The position numbers were made by a program, and so were the translations under genes. The notes under the pieces were generated by a model, which ran no database searches, had not been told where the DNA came from, and was given only the letters and a program-made list of their open reading frames with translations. A DNA stretch of 64,000 nt from positions 7,006,001-7,070,000 of the forward strand of contig NZ_CP011125.1 in assembly GCF_000737325.1 (NCBI RefSeq). The letters are read 5' to 3'. Positions within the stretch are counted from its first letter, which is position 1, and every line of letters begins with the position of its first letter. The DNA comes from Sandaracinus amylolyticus (GTDB lineage: Bacteria; Myxococcota_A; Polyangia; Polyangiales; Sandaracinaceae). Below, one piece after another: positions 9,265 to 18,505 of the stretch.

Positions 9265-11292
9265 GTGCGTGCTCGCTTCCTCTGCATCCTCTCGGCGCTC
9301 GCGCTCGGCGCGTGCGGCGGTGACGTCGACAACCCACGCGGCGGCGACGGCGCGATCCCGGCGCGCGACGCGTCGGTGAGCGACGGCGGAACGCCCACCC
9401 AGGACGACGACGCCGGCACGCCGGGCTGCGAGGCAGCGCCTCCGGCACGCGCGCTCGCGTTCGACGGCACCGACGACGCCGCGTCGATGGGCGTCGCGCG
9501 TCCGCTCGGGCTCGCGCGCTTCACCGTCGAGGCGTGGGTGCGCCGCGACGGTCCGGGCGTCGCGGCGGGCACCGGCGTCGGCGGCGTGCAGGTCGTGCCG
9601 ATCGCGGGCAAGGGACGCGGCGAGGACGACGGCAGCAACGTCGACTGCAACTACGCGTTCGGCTTCGTCGGCGACGTGCTCGGCGCGGACTTCGAGGACA
9701 TGGCGACGGGCGCGAACCATCCGGTCGTCGGGCGGACGCGCGTCACGCCGGGCGAGTGGCACCACGTCGCGGTCACGTACGACGGCACCACGTGGCGCCT
9801 CTACCTCGACGGCGCGCTCGACGGCTCGGCGCGCGCGAACGCGACCCCGCGCGCCGACAGCATCCAGCACTTCGGGATCGGCACCGCGCTCGACTCGATG
9901 GGCCGCGCCGCGGGCCGCCTGCACGGCGCGGTGAGCGAGCTGCGGGTGTGGGATCGCGCGCGCACCGCGGAGGAGATCGCGAGCGCGCGCTTCGAGCGCG
10001 TCGCGACGGGCGAGGGCCTCGTCGGACGATGGGCGCTCGACGGCGACGCCGCCGACGCGATCGGCGATCTCGACGCGACGATCACCGGCGCGACGTTCGT
10101 CGAGACCGGCCCGGTGCTCGATCGCGGCCTTCCTCCGACGATCACCGGCACGATCCCGAGCGACGATCTCGCGGTCACCGGGAACAGCGTCGAGCTCAGC
10201 GTCGGCGCGACCGATCCCGAGGGCGACGCGCTCGACGTGACGTTCCACCTGCGCGCGCTCGGCGAAGAGGACGGGTTCACCGTCGTCGTGCTGCCCGACA
10301 CGCAGTACTACACGGTCGACGATCGCAACCTCGAGCGCTTCTTCTACGACCAGACGCAGTGGATCGTGGACAACCACGACGCGTACGACATCCGCGCGGT
10401 CATCCACAACGGCGACCTCGTGAACAACGGCGACTCGCAGGTCTTCCAGTGGCGCGTCGCCGACCGCGCGATGACGACGCTCGAGGGCGCGCTGCCCGGG
10501 ATGCCCGACGGAATGCCCTACGGCGTCGCGGTCGGGAACCACGACCTCAGCGTCGTCAGCCAGGTCGGTCCTGCGACCCGCTACAACGAGTTCTTCGGCG
10601 TCGAGCGCTTCGAAGGCCGCGCCTACTACGGCGGCCACTACGGCAGCACGAACGACGAGCACTGGTTCACGTTCTCCGCGGGCGGGATGGACTTCGTCGT
10701 CGTCGACATGAAGTTCGATCCCGAGCCCGACGCCGCGGTGCTCGCCTGGGCGCGACGCGTGCTCGAGACGCACCCCGATCACTTCGGCATCGTCAACGCG
10801 CACTACATCCTGAACAGCGCGGGCAACTTCGGGCCGCAGGGCCAGGCGATCTACAACGCGCTCCGCAGCGTGCGGAACCTGCACCTCATGACGTGCGGGC
10901 ACATCAGCGCGGAGAGCCGTCGCAACGACACGTTCGAGGGGCATCGCATCGACTCGATGCTCGCGGACTACCAGTCGCGCGAGAACGGCGGCAGCGGGTT
11001 CATGCGCATCTGGGAGTTCTCGCCCGCCGAGGGCGAGCTCACGGTGCGCACCTACTCGCCGACGCTCGACCGCTGGGAGACCGACGCGAACAGCGAGTTC
11101 ACGCTGCGCGTCCCGCTGCGCGGCGCGGGCGGCGTGTTCGAAGAGGTCGCGCGCGCCGAGCGCGGCGCATCTCCGGCGACGGCGACGATCGAAGGGCTCG
11201 AGCCCGGCCGCGTGTACGAGTGGTACGCGACGGTGCGCGACTGCGATCACACGGTGCGCACGCCGGTCTCGCGCTTCACGACCACGCCGTGA
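9265..11292 (+). CDS. Lipoprotein with LamG domain and calcineurin-like metallophosphoesterase domain
   Basis: 675 aa if GTG 9265 is used. That start gives a compact lipoprotein signal (FLCILSALALGAC) and avoids the hairpin at 9191-9229; the frame is open back to 9157. An Asp/Gly-rich linker follows, then a LamG/concanavalin-like domain (about 60-280; FTVEAWV, GEWHHVAVTYDGTTWRLYLDG). The metallophosphoesterase (about 340-580) shows its metal ligands in order: PDTQ, HNGDLVNNG, VGNHD, NAHYI and CGHIS. A short Fn3-like domain closes the protein. It is predicted to be a surface-anchored phosphoesterase bound to a polysaccharide or other ligand; the substrate is unknown. Its 3' end overlaps the convergent HupE gene by 17 bp. 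Confidence 0.85.
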   Translation: MRARFLCILSALALGACGGDVDNPRGGDGAIPARDASVSDGGTPTQDDDAGTPGCEAAPPARALAFDGTDDAASMGVARPLGLARFTVEAWVRRDGPGVAAGTGVGGVQVVPIAGKGRGEDDGSNVDCNYAFGFVGDVLGADFEDMATGANHPVVGRTRVTPGEWHHVAVTYDGTTWRLYLDGALDGSARANATPRADSIQHFGIGTALDSMGRAAGRLHGAVSELRVWDRARTAEEIASARFERVATGEGLVGRWALDGDAADAIGDLDATITGATFVETGPVLDRGLPPTITGTIPSDDLAVTGNSVELSVGATDPEGDALDVTFHLRALGEEDGFTVVVLPDTQYYTVDDRNLERFFYDQTQWIVDNHDAYDIRAVIHNGDLVNNGDSQVFQWRVADRAMTTLEGALPGMPDGMPYGVAVGNHDLSVVSQVGPATRYNEFFGVERFEGRAYYGGHYGSTNDEHWFTFSAGGMDFVVVDMKFDPEPDAAVLAWARRVLETHPDHFGIVNAHYILNSAGNFGPQGQAIYNALRSVRNLHLMTCGHISAESRRNDTFEGHRIDSMLADYQSRENGGSGFMRIWEFSPAEGELTVRTYSPTLDRWETDANSEFTLRVPLRGAGGVFEEVARAERGASPATATIEGLEPGRVYEWYATVRDCDHTVRTPVSRFTTTP

Positions 11293-12229
11293 GCACGATC
11301 GCGAGCGTGCGATCGACGAGCCACATCGCGCCGAGCGCGCCCAGCGCGTAGCAAGCGAGCGGACGCGCCCGCGCGACGACTCGCTCGTCGCGCACGACCG
11401 TTCGGCCGATTCCGACCAGCAGGAAGACGAGCGCGACCAGCGCGAGCTGCCCGAGCTCCACGCCGACGTTGAACGCCGCGAGCGCGCCCACGAGGCCGCG
11501 CTCGGGCAGTCCGACCTCGCGCAGCGCGCCCGCGAACCCGAGGCCGTGCACGAGCCCGAAGAGCAGCGCGACGAGCCACGGCCAGCGCCGCGACAGCGTC
11601 GCGCGATCGTGCAGCGCCTCGCGCGCGACGAGCACGACGCTCCCGGCGATGGTCGCCTCCACCGGCGCCGAGGGCAGGCGCAGCACGTCGAGCGCCGCGA
11701 GCGCGAGCGTGATCGAGTGCGCGATCGTGAACGCGGTGATTGTGATCACGATGCGCCGCTCGAAGCCGACGAGCAGCACGAGCCCGAGCACGAACGCGAC
11801 GTGGTCGAGCCCGAACGCGATGTGCTCGACGCCGATCGCGATCCACCGCGACCACGACGGGTCCCGCGCGAGCCTCACGCGCGGCTCGGCGCCCGTCGCG
11901 ATCGCCTCGAGGTGCTCGCCGTCGTGCGTGCGCAGCGTGACCACCACGCGCGTTCGCGGATCGAGCGGGCCCTCGATCGCGATCTCGCCCGCCTCGAGCG
12001 CGCCGGGCTCGCACGCGAGGCGCGCGCCGTTCGCGTCGCACCCCGGGGGATACACGACGCGCAGCGATCCGTCGGGTGTGCGCGCGTCGACCGGTGCCGT
12101 CCACGCGACCGCGAAGTCACCGGGCGCGCGCTCGGCGATCGCGAGCACGCCGGGGCTCGAGTCGTGCGCACGAGCGCGCGCCGTGATCGCGATCACGATC
12201 GCCGCGACGCACCACGCGCGCACCGTCAT
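11276..12229 (-). CDS. HupE/UreJ family membrane protein
   Basis: 317 aa. A cleavable signal (AIVIAITARARA) leads to a beta-rich periplasmic domain of about 120 residues, then about six membrane helices. The family motif GVEHIAFGLDHVAFVLGL (HxxxGxDHxxF) lies at the first helix pair, and FGLVHGLGFAGAL in a later one supplies more His residues. Members are thought to be metal (Ni or other) permeases or accessory proteins of metalloenzymes. No hydrogenase or urease gene is nearby, so the substrate is open. ATG 12229 overlaps the stop of the upstream isomerase gene by four bases (ATGA), so the two are translationally coupled. The 3' end overlaps the convergent phosphoesterase gene. Confidence 0.82.
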   Translation of the reverse strand: MTVRAWCVAAIVIAITARARAHDSSPGVLAIAERAPGDFAVAWTAPVDARTPDGSLRVVYPPGCDANGARLACEPGALEAGEIAIEGPLDPRTRVVVTLRTHDGEHLEAIATGAEPRVRLARDPSWSRWIAIGVEHIAFGLDHVAFVLGLVLLVGFERRIVITITAFTIAHSITLALAALDVLRLPSAPVEATIAGSVVLVAREALHDRATLSRRWPWLVALLFGLVHGLGFAGALREVGLPERGLVGALAAFNVGVELGQLALVALVFLLVGIGRTVVRDERVVARARPLACYALGALGAMWLVDRTLAIVLTAWS

Positions 12230-13038
12230 CGCACCACCACGTCCCAGCGCTCGCGCAGCCGTGCGAGCTCGCGCGCGCGCGCCTCGATCGTGCGCTGCTC
12301 GCGCAGATCGTGGAGCACGTCCTCGCGCGCCGCCTCGAAGTCCGCCTCGCTCGCCGCGCTCCGCGCGTCGACGCGCACGACGTGCCACCCGAAGCGCGAC
12401 GGCAGGAGCGCCCACGCGCCCTGCTCCATCGATTCGACCCCACGCGCGAGCTCCGCGCCGAAGATCTCCTCGAGCTGCGCGATCGTGCGCCCACGATAGC
12501 GGCGCCCACCGGAGAACGTGTCGCCGAGCCCGCTCGGCGACGCGCCCGCGATCACCTGCGCGAGCAGCGCCTCGGCGCGCGCCCGCGCGTCCTCGTGCTC
12601 GCTCGAGACGAACACCTGCGTGAAGTCGATGCGCGCCTCGTGCGCCCACTGCTCGCGATGCGCGGCGAAGTGCGCGCGCAGCTCGTCCTCGGTGGGCTCG
12701 CTCGCGAGCGCCTGAGCGTCGAGCACGTATCCCATGCTCGACGCGAGCCGTGAGCGGACCTGCGGATCGTCGCGATCGAGGCCGCGCTCGAGCGCCTCGC
12801 GGTAGAGGATCTCGTCGTCGATCCAGCGCGCCACGAGCGCCTCGAGCTCGGCCTGCGAGGGAGGCGCGCCGTGCGCGTGCTCCCACGCGTCGGCGAGCTC
12901 GGCGCGCACGCCCTCGTCGACCACGATCGAGCGCTCGCGCGTGTCCTCCGCGGCCCCGCCCGCCAGCGCGCGATCGAGCGCGAGCAGCGCCATCCCGAGC
13001 ACGACGAAGTGCAGCAGCGGCTCGCGGAGCCAGGACAT
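12226..13038 (-). CDS. Membrane-anchored parvulin-type peptidyl-prolyl isomerase
   Basis: 270 aa. ATG 13038 (MSWLREPLLHFVVLG) begins a single N-terminal membrane anchor. The next part is a SurA/PpiD-like helical region (YREALERGLDRDDPQVRSRL near 100). It is followed by a rotamase-like domain with DTFSGGRRYRGRT and QGAWALLPSRFGWHVVRV, the conserved parvulin C-terminal strand, and a charged helical tail. It probably assists folding of exported proteins, perhaps the periplasmic domain of HupE, with which it is coupled by an ATGA overlap. The same isomerase-HupE pairing is common in other proteobacteria. A frame extension to 13092 exists but would put residues ahead of the anchor. Confidence 0.8.
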   Translation of the reverse strand: MSWLREPLLHFVVLGMALLALDRALAGGAAEDTRERSIVVDEGVRAELADAWEHAHGAPPSQAELEALVARWIDDEILYREALERGLDRDDPQVRSRLASSMGYVLDAQALASEPTEDELRAHFAAHREQWAHEARIDFTQVFVSSEHEDARARAEALLAQVIAGASPSGLGDTFSGGRRYRGRTIAQLEEIFGAELARGVESMEQGAWALLPSRFGWHVVRVDARSAASEADFEAAREDVLHDLREQRTIEARARELARLRERWDVVVR

Positions 13039-13130
13039 CGCCGCGAGAGTGCCACGTTCCGCGGATGGCCCGGTGTTTGACACGCGCGGCACGGTCCCTA
13101 GACTCGGCGGCCCGAGAGGAAAAAGCCCCG

Positions 13131-13334
13131 ATGGCGTACAAGGACTTCCTGATCGACAAGCGCATCCTCCAGCGGAACATCGACAAGGGGCTCGTCGACG
13201 CGAAGCAGTACGACAAGCTGCTCACGTCGCTGCCCGACCGCGCCGACAACGCCGCGACCGCGGCCGTCGAGGACGAGCTCACCGACGTCGACGACATCGA
13301 CGAGGGTGAGGACGACGAGGACGAAGAGGGCTGA
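13131..13334 (+). CDS. Small acidic-tailed protein of unknown function
   Basis: 67 aa. ATG 13131 has GAGAGGA at 13114-13120. The N-terminal 45 residues are basic/amphipathic and probably helical (KDFLIDKRILQRNIDKGLV), and the last 20 are almost all Asp/Glu. No family is recognised. It lies 30 bp before a DUF1844 gene and in the same direction as clpB. The three genes are probably one transcript starting in the 92-bp divergent gap with the isomerase gene. The strong ribosome binding site and third-position GC support a real gene. Confidence 0.75.
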   Translation: MAYKDFLIDKRILQRNIDKGLVDAKQYDKLLTSLPDRADNAATAAVEDELTDVDDIDEGEDDEDEEG

Positions 13335-13364
13335 GGAGCGCGCACGCGCGAGGCCGGGGGAACC

Positions 13365-13679
13365 ATGTCGAACGACGACGATCGCGACATCGACGAGACC
13401 GGCCTCGCCCCGCTCCCGGGCGCCGAGGCCACGGCGCCGATCGACTTCACGACGTTCATCCTGTCGATGAGCACGTCGTGCATGATCCAGCTCGGTGAGA
13501 TCCGCGACCCCGAGGGTCGCACCGCGATCGACCTCGAGTCGGCGCGGCACACGATCGAGATCCTGCAGATGCTCGACCGCAAGACCGAGGGAAACCTCAG
13601 CGGCGAGGAAGATCGGATGCTCGCCCACGTCATCGCGGATCTCCGCGAGCGCTACCTGGCGAAGCACCGCGGACGCTGA
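13365..13679 (+). CDS. DUF1844 domain protein
   Basis: 104 aa. ATG 13365 follows a GGGGGAA ribosome binding site. After an acidic 20-residue lead come the DUF1844 features: FTTFILSMSTSCMIQLGEI, a helix with DLESARHTIEILQML, and KTEGNLSGEED before a basic tail. Members are small cytosolic proteins, usually about 100 aa, of unknown role. Its position between a small acidic protein and a ClpB-like ATPase is the only hint of function here. Confidence 0.85.
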   Translation: MSNDDDRDIDETGLAPLPGAEATAPIDFTTFILSMSTSCMIQLGEIRDPEGRTAIDLESARHTIEILQMLDRKTEGNLSGEEDRMLAHVIADLRERYLAKHRGR

Positions 13680-13718
13680 GGAACAGAGCCGCGAGGGCCG
13701 TTGTATGCTCTCGCCCTC

Positions 13719-16352
13719 ATGTCGACGCTCACCCTCCGCCTCGAGGCCTACGACCGTGATGCGCGTGCCGTCATCGCCGCCGCGCAAGGCCTCGCCGACG
13801 AGCGCAAGAACCCCGAGGTGGAGCCGCTCCACCTGCTCTATCGGCTGATCGAGCGCAGCGAGCCCGTGCAGCAGGCCATTCGTCGCGCCGGGGTCGACCC
13901 GGTCGACGTGCTGGTCGAGAGCGAGGCGCAGCTCCGCCGGCTCACGAAGGTCGAGGGCGCGGTCGCGTACCTCTCTCCGCGCATGCTCGAGCTGCTCGGG
14001 CGCGCCGAGGGCGAAGCGGCGCGCGGCGGCGGCGTGCCGGTCGACGTGATGCACCTGCTGATCGCGTGCTCGCAGGACACCACCGCGGCGGTGAGCGGCG
14101 TGCTCAAGGCGTGCGGGCTCTCGGGGCCGGTGCTGCGCGCGACCGCGTCGGGCGAGACGCTGCAGCCGGCGACCGCGACCAACGGCCAGAGCGGCGCGTC
14201 GCGACCCGCGTCGAGCGGCGGCAAGGGCGACCCGCTCGAGCAGTACGGGCGCGACCTCACGCGGCTCGCGCGCGAAGGCAAGTTCGATCCCGTGATCGGC
14301 CGCGACGGAGAGCTGCGACGCATCCTGCAGGTGCTCGCGCGGCGCCACGAGAACAACCCGCTGCTCGTCGGCGAGGCGGGCATCGGCAAGAGCGCGATCG
14401 TGAACGCGCTCGCGATGCGCATCGTGCGCGGAGACGTGCCCGCGACGCTGCAGGGCAAGCGCCTGATCGCGCTGGAGACCGGCGCGCTGCTCGCGGGCGC
14501 GAAGCTGCGCGGCGAGGCCGAGGAGCGGATGAAGGCGCTGCTCGCCGCGATCCGCGATCGCGCGGGCGAGATCATCCTGTTCATCCCGGATCTCGGCGCG
14601 CTCGCGGGCGATCGCGCGCCGAGCGGCGCGGGCCAGCTGCTCTCGACCGCGCTCGGGCGCGGCGAGCTGAAGGTGATCGGGCTCGCGACGACCGACGGGA
14701 TGCGCAAGGCGTTCGAGGCGGACCCCACGCTCTCGCGACGCTTCGTCGCGATCGCGATCGATCCGCCGACCGCCGACGAGACCATCGCGATCCTTCGCGG
14801 CGTGGTGCCGCGCTACGAGCAGGCGCACGGCGTGCGCATCGCCGATCCCGCGCTGCTCACCGCGGTGCGCCTCGCGCGTCGCTACGTGCCGGGCGCGCAG
14901 CTTCCGAAGGCCGCGATCGATCTGATCGACGAGGCCGCGGCGCGCGTGCGCGTGGAGATCGACGGCGTGCCTGCGGAGCTCGACGCGCTCGAGCGTCGGC
15001 TCGAGGCGCTCGAGATGCAGGCGCACTCGCTCGAGGACGACGTCGACGACGAGAGCAAGCGCCACAAGGCGCGCATCGACGCGGAGATCGCGCAGCTGCG
15101 CCCGAAGGCGAGCGACGGGCGCGCGCGCTGGGCCGCCGCGCTCGCGCGCACGAAGGAGGTGCGCGGCATCGAGCAGGAGCTCGAGGCGACGCGCAAGCAG
15201 TACGAGGACGCGAAGAGCTCGGGCGATCACGCGAAGGCGGGCGAGCTGCGCTTCGGCACGCTCCCGCTGCTCGAGAAGAAGCTCGAGGACGCGCGCGCAC
15301 GCGCCGGTGCGATCGCGGGCGGCGGCGACAACGAGCCGCGGGTGCGCGATCAGGTCGTCGAGGCGGACGTGGCCGACGTGGTCGCGGCGTGGACCGGCGT
15401 GCCGGTGTCGCGGATGCTCGAGGCCGAGACCGTCAAGCTGCTCAGCATGGAGGACAAGCTCCGCGAGCGCGTGGTCGGCCAGGATCCCGCGGTCGCCGCG
15501 GTCGCGAAGGCGGTGCGTCGTGGTCGCGTCGGGCTGCGCGATCCCAAGCGCCCGATCGGCAGCTTCTTGTTCCTCGGTCCGACCGGCGTCGGCAAGACCG
15601 AGCTCGCGAAGGCGCTCGCCGAGTTCCTCTTCGACGACGAGCTCTCGCTCACGCGCCTCGACATGAGCGAGTTCATGGAGAAGCACATGGTGGCGCGCCT
15701 GCTCGGCTCGCCGCCCGGCTACGTCGACAGCGAAGAGGGCGGCTTCCTCACCGAGGCGGTGCGCAAGCGGCCCTACTCCGTGATCCTCTTCGACGAGATG
15801 GAGAAGGCGCACCCCGACGTCTTCAACATCCTGCTGCAGGTGCTCGACGACGGTCGCCTCACGGACTCGCGCGGTCGGCTCGCGTACTTCGCGGACACCG
15901 TGATCATCATGACGAGCAACGTGGGCTCGCAGGCGATCCTCGATCACGGCGAGGGCGTCACGCGCGAGGCGATCCGCGAGACGCTCGACGCGCAGCTGCG
16001 CAAGCACTTCCGCCCCGAGTTCCTGAACCGCATCGACGACGTCGTGATCTTCGATCCGCTCGGCAAGCACGAGCTGCGCGGCATCGTCGAGATCCAGCTG
16101 CGCGGACTGCAGAAGCTCGTCCAGGATCGCCGGCTCACGCTGAACGTGACCGACGCCGCGAAGGATCGCCTGACCGAGCTCGGCCACGAGCCCGCGTTCG
16201 GCGCGCGCCCGCTCAAGCGCGTGATCCTGAAGAACCTGCAGGACCCGCTCGCGGAGGAGATCCTGCGCGGCGGCTACCAGCCCGGCGACACGATCGAGAT
16301 CGACGCGAAGGACGGCGCGTTCGTGTTCCACCGCCTGCCCGCGACGACCTGA
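13719..16352 (+). CDS. clpB: Divergent ClpB-type AAA+ disaggregase paralogue
   Basis: 877 aa, full ClpB architecture: Clp_N double repeat (1-145), NBD1, a coiled-coil middle domain (about 410-530) and NBD2. The ATG at 13719 is preferred to the TTG at 13701. NBD2 keeps Walker A (GPTGVGKT, 620-627) and Walker B (ILFDE, D692/E693). NBD1 keeps Walker A (GEAGIGKS, 218-225), but where ClpB has ILFIDE it reads ILFIPD (P290, D291). The substrate-gripping tyrosines are also replaced: pore loop 1 KYRG is KLRG (L263) and pore loop 2 GYVGYEEGG is GYVDSEEGG (D670, S671). ClpB normally extracts polypeptides from aggregates with DnaK. This copy probably has altered ATPase and threading behaviour and is likely not the only ClpB in the genome. 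The 3' end faces a minus-strand gene six bases away. Confidence 0.88.
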   Translation: MSTLTLRLEAYDRDARAVIAAAQGLADERKNPEVEPLHLLYRLIERSEPVQQAIRRAGVDPVDVLVESEAQLRRLTKVEGAVAYLSPRMLELLGRAEGEAARGGGVPVDVMHLLIACSQDTTAAVSGVLKACGLSGPVLRATASGETLQPATATNGQSGASRPASSGGKGDPLEQYGRDLTRLAREGKFDPVIGRDGELRRILQVLARRHENNPLLVGEAGIGKSAIVNALAMRIVRGDVPATLQGKRLIALETGALLAGAKLRGEAEERMKALLAAIRDRAGEIILFIPDLGALAGDRAPSGAGQLLSTALGRGELKVIGLATTDGMRKAFEADPTLSRRFVAIAIDPPTADETIAILRGVVPRYEQAHGVRIADPALLTAVRLARRYVPGAQLPKAAIDLIDEAAARVRVEIDGVPAELDALERRLEALEMQAHSLEDDVDDESKRHKARIDAEIAQLRPKASDGRARWAAALARTKEVRGIEQELEATRKQYEDAKSSGDHAKAGELRFGTLPLLEKKLEDARARAGAIAGGGDNEPRVRDQVVEADVADVVAAWTGVPVSRMLEAETVKLLSMEDKLRERVVGQDPAVAAVAKAVRRGRVGLRDPKRPIGSFLFLGPTGVGKTELAKALAEFLFDDELSLTRLDMSEFMEKHMVARLLGSPPGYVDSEEGGFLTEAVRKRPYSVILFDEMEKAHPDVFNILLQVLDDGRLTDSRGRLAYFADTVIIMTSNVGSQAILDHGEGVTREAIRETLDAQLRKHFRPEFLNRIDDVVIFDPLGKHELRGIVEIQLRGLQKLVQDRRLTLNVTDAAKDRLTELGHEPAFGARPLKRVILKNLQDPLAEEILRGGYQPGDTIEIDAKDGAFVFHRLPATT

Positions 16353-16358
16353 TCGCGG

Positions 16359-17417
16359 TCAGATCACGATCCCGAGCACCACGCGGATCGGGAACGCCCA
16401 GCCGGTCCAGCCGAGCGCGCGCTCGCGCGCGAACACGAGCTGGATGCCGCGGCCCACGAACGTCGCGCCGCCTTCGACGCGCACGAAGAAGCGGTCGACG
16501 ATCGTCCACCGCGCCTGGAGGAGCAGCGACGCCTCGAACGTCGCGTCGATCGCCTCGCGCTCGACCACGTCGTCTTCCGTCGCGCTGCCGCTGCTCACCG
16601 CGAGCCCGGGCGTGAGCTCCAGCCGCGCCCCGAGATCGAGCGCGCCGAGCACCACCGCCACGTCGGCGAAGAGCGCGGCACCGGCGAGCGAGAGGCGCAG
16701 CGTGCCGTGCGACACGTCGCGCGCCGCGTGACGTAGCGAGAGCGCGAGCCCGGCGTGCGCGCGCAGCACGCTCGAGGCGAGCGCGATCGAGCCCTCGACC
16801 TGCCCTCCCGCGAGCACGTCCGCCGCGCGCGCTTCGATGGCGAGAGCGCCGCCGAGCGCGAGCTCGAGCCCTTCGATGCGCAGCGCGTCTCCTCCTTCGA
16901 TCACCGGCGCGCCCGGCACGTCGAGCGCGCGTGCGCGCGGATCGACCGCGCGCTGCGCCGACGGCGCGACCGGATCCGCGATCACCTCGCCCTCCGCGAT
17001 CAGCTCGTCGGGCTCGGGCACGACGACCTCGGGCGGCGCGCCCTCGCGATGCAGATCGACGAGCGCGATCGCGAGAGTGCGCGCGCGGTTCCAGCCGCTG
17101 ACGTCGAGCAGGTCGATCACCCGCGCACGCGGCGCTCCGTCCGCGTCGTGCGCCTCGAGCACGATCGACGACGCGTCGGGCACGCCCTCGTCGCACTCGG
17201 CGCGCACGACGAGCCTCGCGTTCGCGTCGGTGGCGCGCACCACGTCGAGCTCGATCCCGAGCGCGCGCAGCTCCACCCGGACCAACGGCGCGAGCTGCTC
17301 GAAGCTCGCCCACTCCACCTCGCACGCCGGCACCTCGAGCCCGAGCGCGCGCGGCTGCGCCTGCGCGGTGTGGCCCACCGCGACGACGAGAGCCGCCACG
17401 ACCGCGCCCCACCTCAA
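16359..17417 (-). CDS. Exported protein of sigma/FecR operon, probable outer-membrane-associated
   Basis: 352 aa from a TTG start at 17417 whose last two bases are part of the upstream FecR-gene stop (TTGA overlap). The start gives a signal peptide (VVAALVVAVGHTAQAQ). Residues 25-130 are an alpha/beta region with a Cys pair (C-x-VEW, AECDEG). The last 150 residues alternate hydrophobic and polar residues with aromatic caps, as in a small beta-barrel or beta-sandwich. No family is recognised. As the last gene of an ECF sigma-FecR operon it is probably the cell-envelope effector or sensor of that regulon. Confidence 0.7.
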   Translation of the reverse strand: MRWGAVVAALVVAVGHTAQAQPRALGLEVPACEVEWASFEQLAPLVRVELRALGIELDVVRATDANARLVVRAECDEGVPDASSIVLEAHDADGAPRARVIDLLDVSGWNRARTLAIALVDLHREGAPPEVVVPEPDELIAEGEVIADPVAPSAQRAVDPRARALDVPGAPVIEGGDALRIEGLELALGGALAIEARAADVLAGGQVEGSIALASSVLRAHAGLALSLRHAARDVSHGTLRLSLAGAALFADVAVVLGALDLGARLELTPGLAVSSGSATEDDVVEREAIDATFEASLLLQARWTIVDRFFVRVEGGATFVGRGIQLVFARERALGWTGWAFPIRVVLGIVI

Positions 17418-18505
17418 GGCGTCGACTCGACCTCGCTCGCATCGAGCGCGAGCAGCCGGCGCTCGACGTCCGCGCGCAGCGCCGCGGGCACACCGAGCTC
17501 GCGCGCTCGCTCCAGCGCGCGGCGCGCATCGTCGGGGCGATCGAGCGCGTCCATGAGGAGCCGCCCGAGCGTCACCGCCGCGAGGGCGGCCGACTCGTCG
17601 CGCGGATGCTCGGCGAGCAGGCGCTCGAGCGGCGCGACGGCCTCCACGGGATGCCCCGACAGGCGCGCGACGTCGGCCAGCAAGAGCAGCTGCTCGGGCG
17701 TCGCGCGCTCGGCCTCGCGCACGATCCCGCGGCCGCGCAGCGCTTCGTACGCTTCGTCGTGGCGTCCTCGCGTCGCGAGCTCGCGCCACTCGACCGATCG
17801 CACGACCGGCGCGCGCGGTGCGGGCGCGAGCACCTCCTCCTCGAGCGGCTCGACGCTCGTCACCACGACGGGCTCGATCGGCATCGGCGTGTCGCGCTCG
17901 ACGATCACGTCCTCGCCGGCGCGCAGCGTCACCGCGCCGCCCGGCACGCGAGGTCCCGACACGCGCACGACGCCGCGCTCCACCGACACGCTCGTGCGCG
18001 CGACCGAGCGCTCCACCTCGAACACCGTGCCGACGACCTCGACCTGCACGTCGCCCGCGACGACGCGCCACGCACGCCCGAGCCCCGGGGTCACCGAGAA
18101 GCGCACGCGCCCACGCTCGAGCTCGGTCTCGAAGCGCGCGCCGTCGTTGTGCAGCGGCACGAGCCTCGCGCTCGGCCAGAGCGTGATCTCGCTCGCCTCC
18201 GCGAAGCGCAGCGTCTCGGGCGCGGCGCCCTCGCGCACCTCGCGCACGACCGGCGATCCACCCCCCTCGAGCAGCAGCACGCCGCGCTCCCGCGCGACCG
18301 GCTCCTCGCGCCGCGCGAGCACCACGAGCGCGACCACCGCCGCCGCCGCGATCACGACCACCGCGACCCCTCCGGCCGTCCGCCGGGCCGGCGTCCCCGC
18401 GCGTCGCCGAGCACCACGCCACGTGCGCTGCACGCGCGCCTCCTCGACCGCGAGATCGAGCGTGTCCGCGATCCGCTCCGGAAGGTTCGGCAGCGAGCGC
18501 TTCAT
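17414..18505 (-). CDS. FecR-domain protein with C-terminal TPR-like region (putative anti-sigma partner)
   Basis: 363 aa. A cytoplasmic N-terminal 44 residues precede one membrane helix (VAVVVIAAAAVVALVVLA). A periplasmic FecR domain (about 75-200) follows, with WRVVAGDVQVEVVGTVFEV and SVERGVVRVSG, the family core. The last 130 residues form helical repeats typical of TPRs (LLADVARLSGHPVEAVAPLE). FecR proteins relay an envelope signal to an ECF sigma factor. No TonB-dependent receptor gene is adjacent, so iron-citrate sensing is unlikely. ATG 18505 overlaps the sigma gene stop by four bases (ATGA), and its own stop overlaps the next start, giving a tightly coupled three-gene operon. Confidence 0.85.
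   Translation of the reverse strand: MKRSLPNLPERIADTLDLAVEEARVQRTWRGARRRAGTPARRTAGGVAVVVIAAAAVVALVVLARREEPVARERGVLLLEGGGSPVVREVREGAAPETLRFAEASEITLWPSARLVPLHNDGARFETELERGRVRFSVTPGLGRAWRVVAGDVQVEVVGTVFEVERSVARTSVSVERGVVRVSGPRVPGGAVTLRAGEDVIVERDTPMPIEPVVVTSVEPLEEEVLAPAPRAPVVRSVEWRELATRGRHDEAYEALRGRGIVREAERATPEQLLLLADVARLSGHPVEAVAPLERLLAEHPRDESAALAAVTLGRLLMDALDRPDDARRALERARELGVPAALRADVERRLLALDASEVESTP

Noticed and set aside
11276-12229. Hydrogenase or urease accessory locus implied by HupE/UreJ
   Set aside because: No hydrogenase, urease or nickel-processing genes are adjacent. Only a peptidyl-prolyl isomerase is linked.
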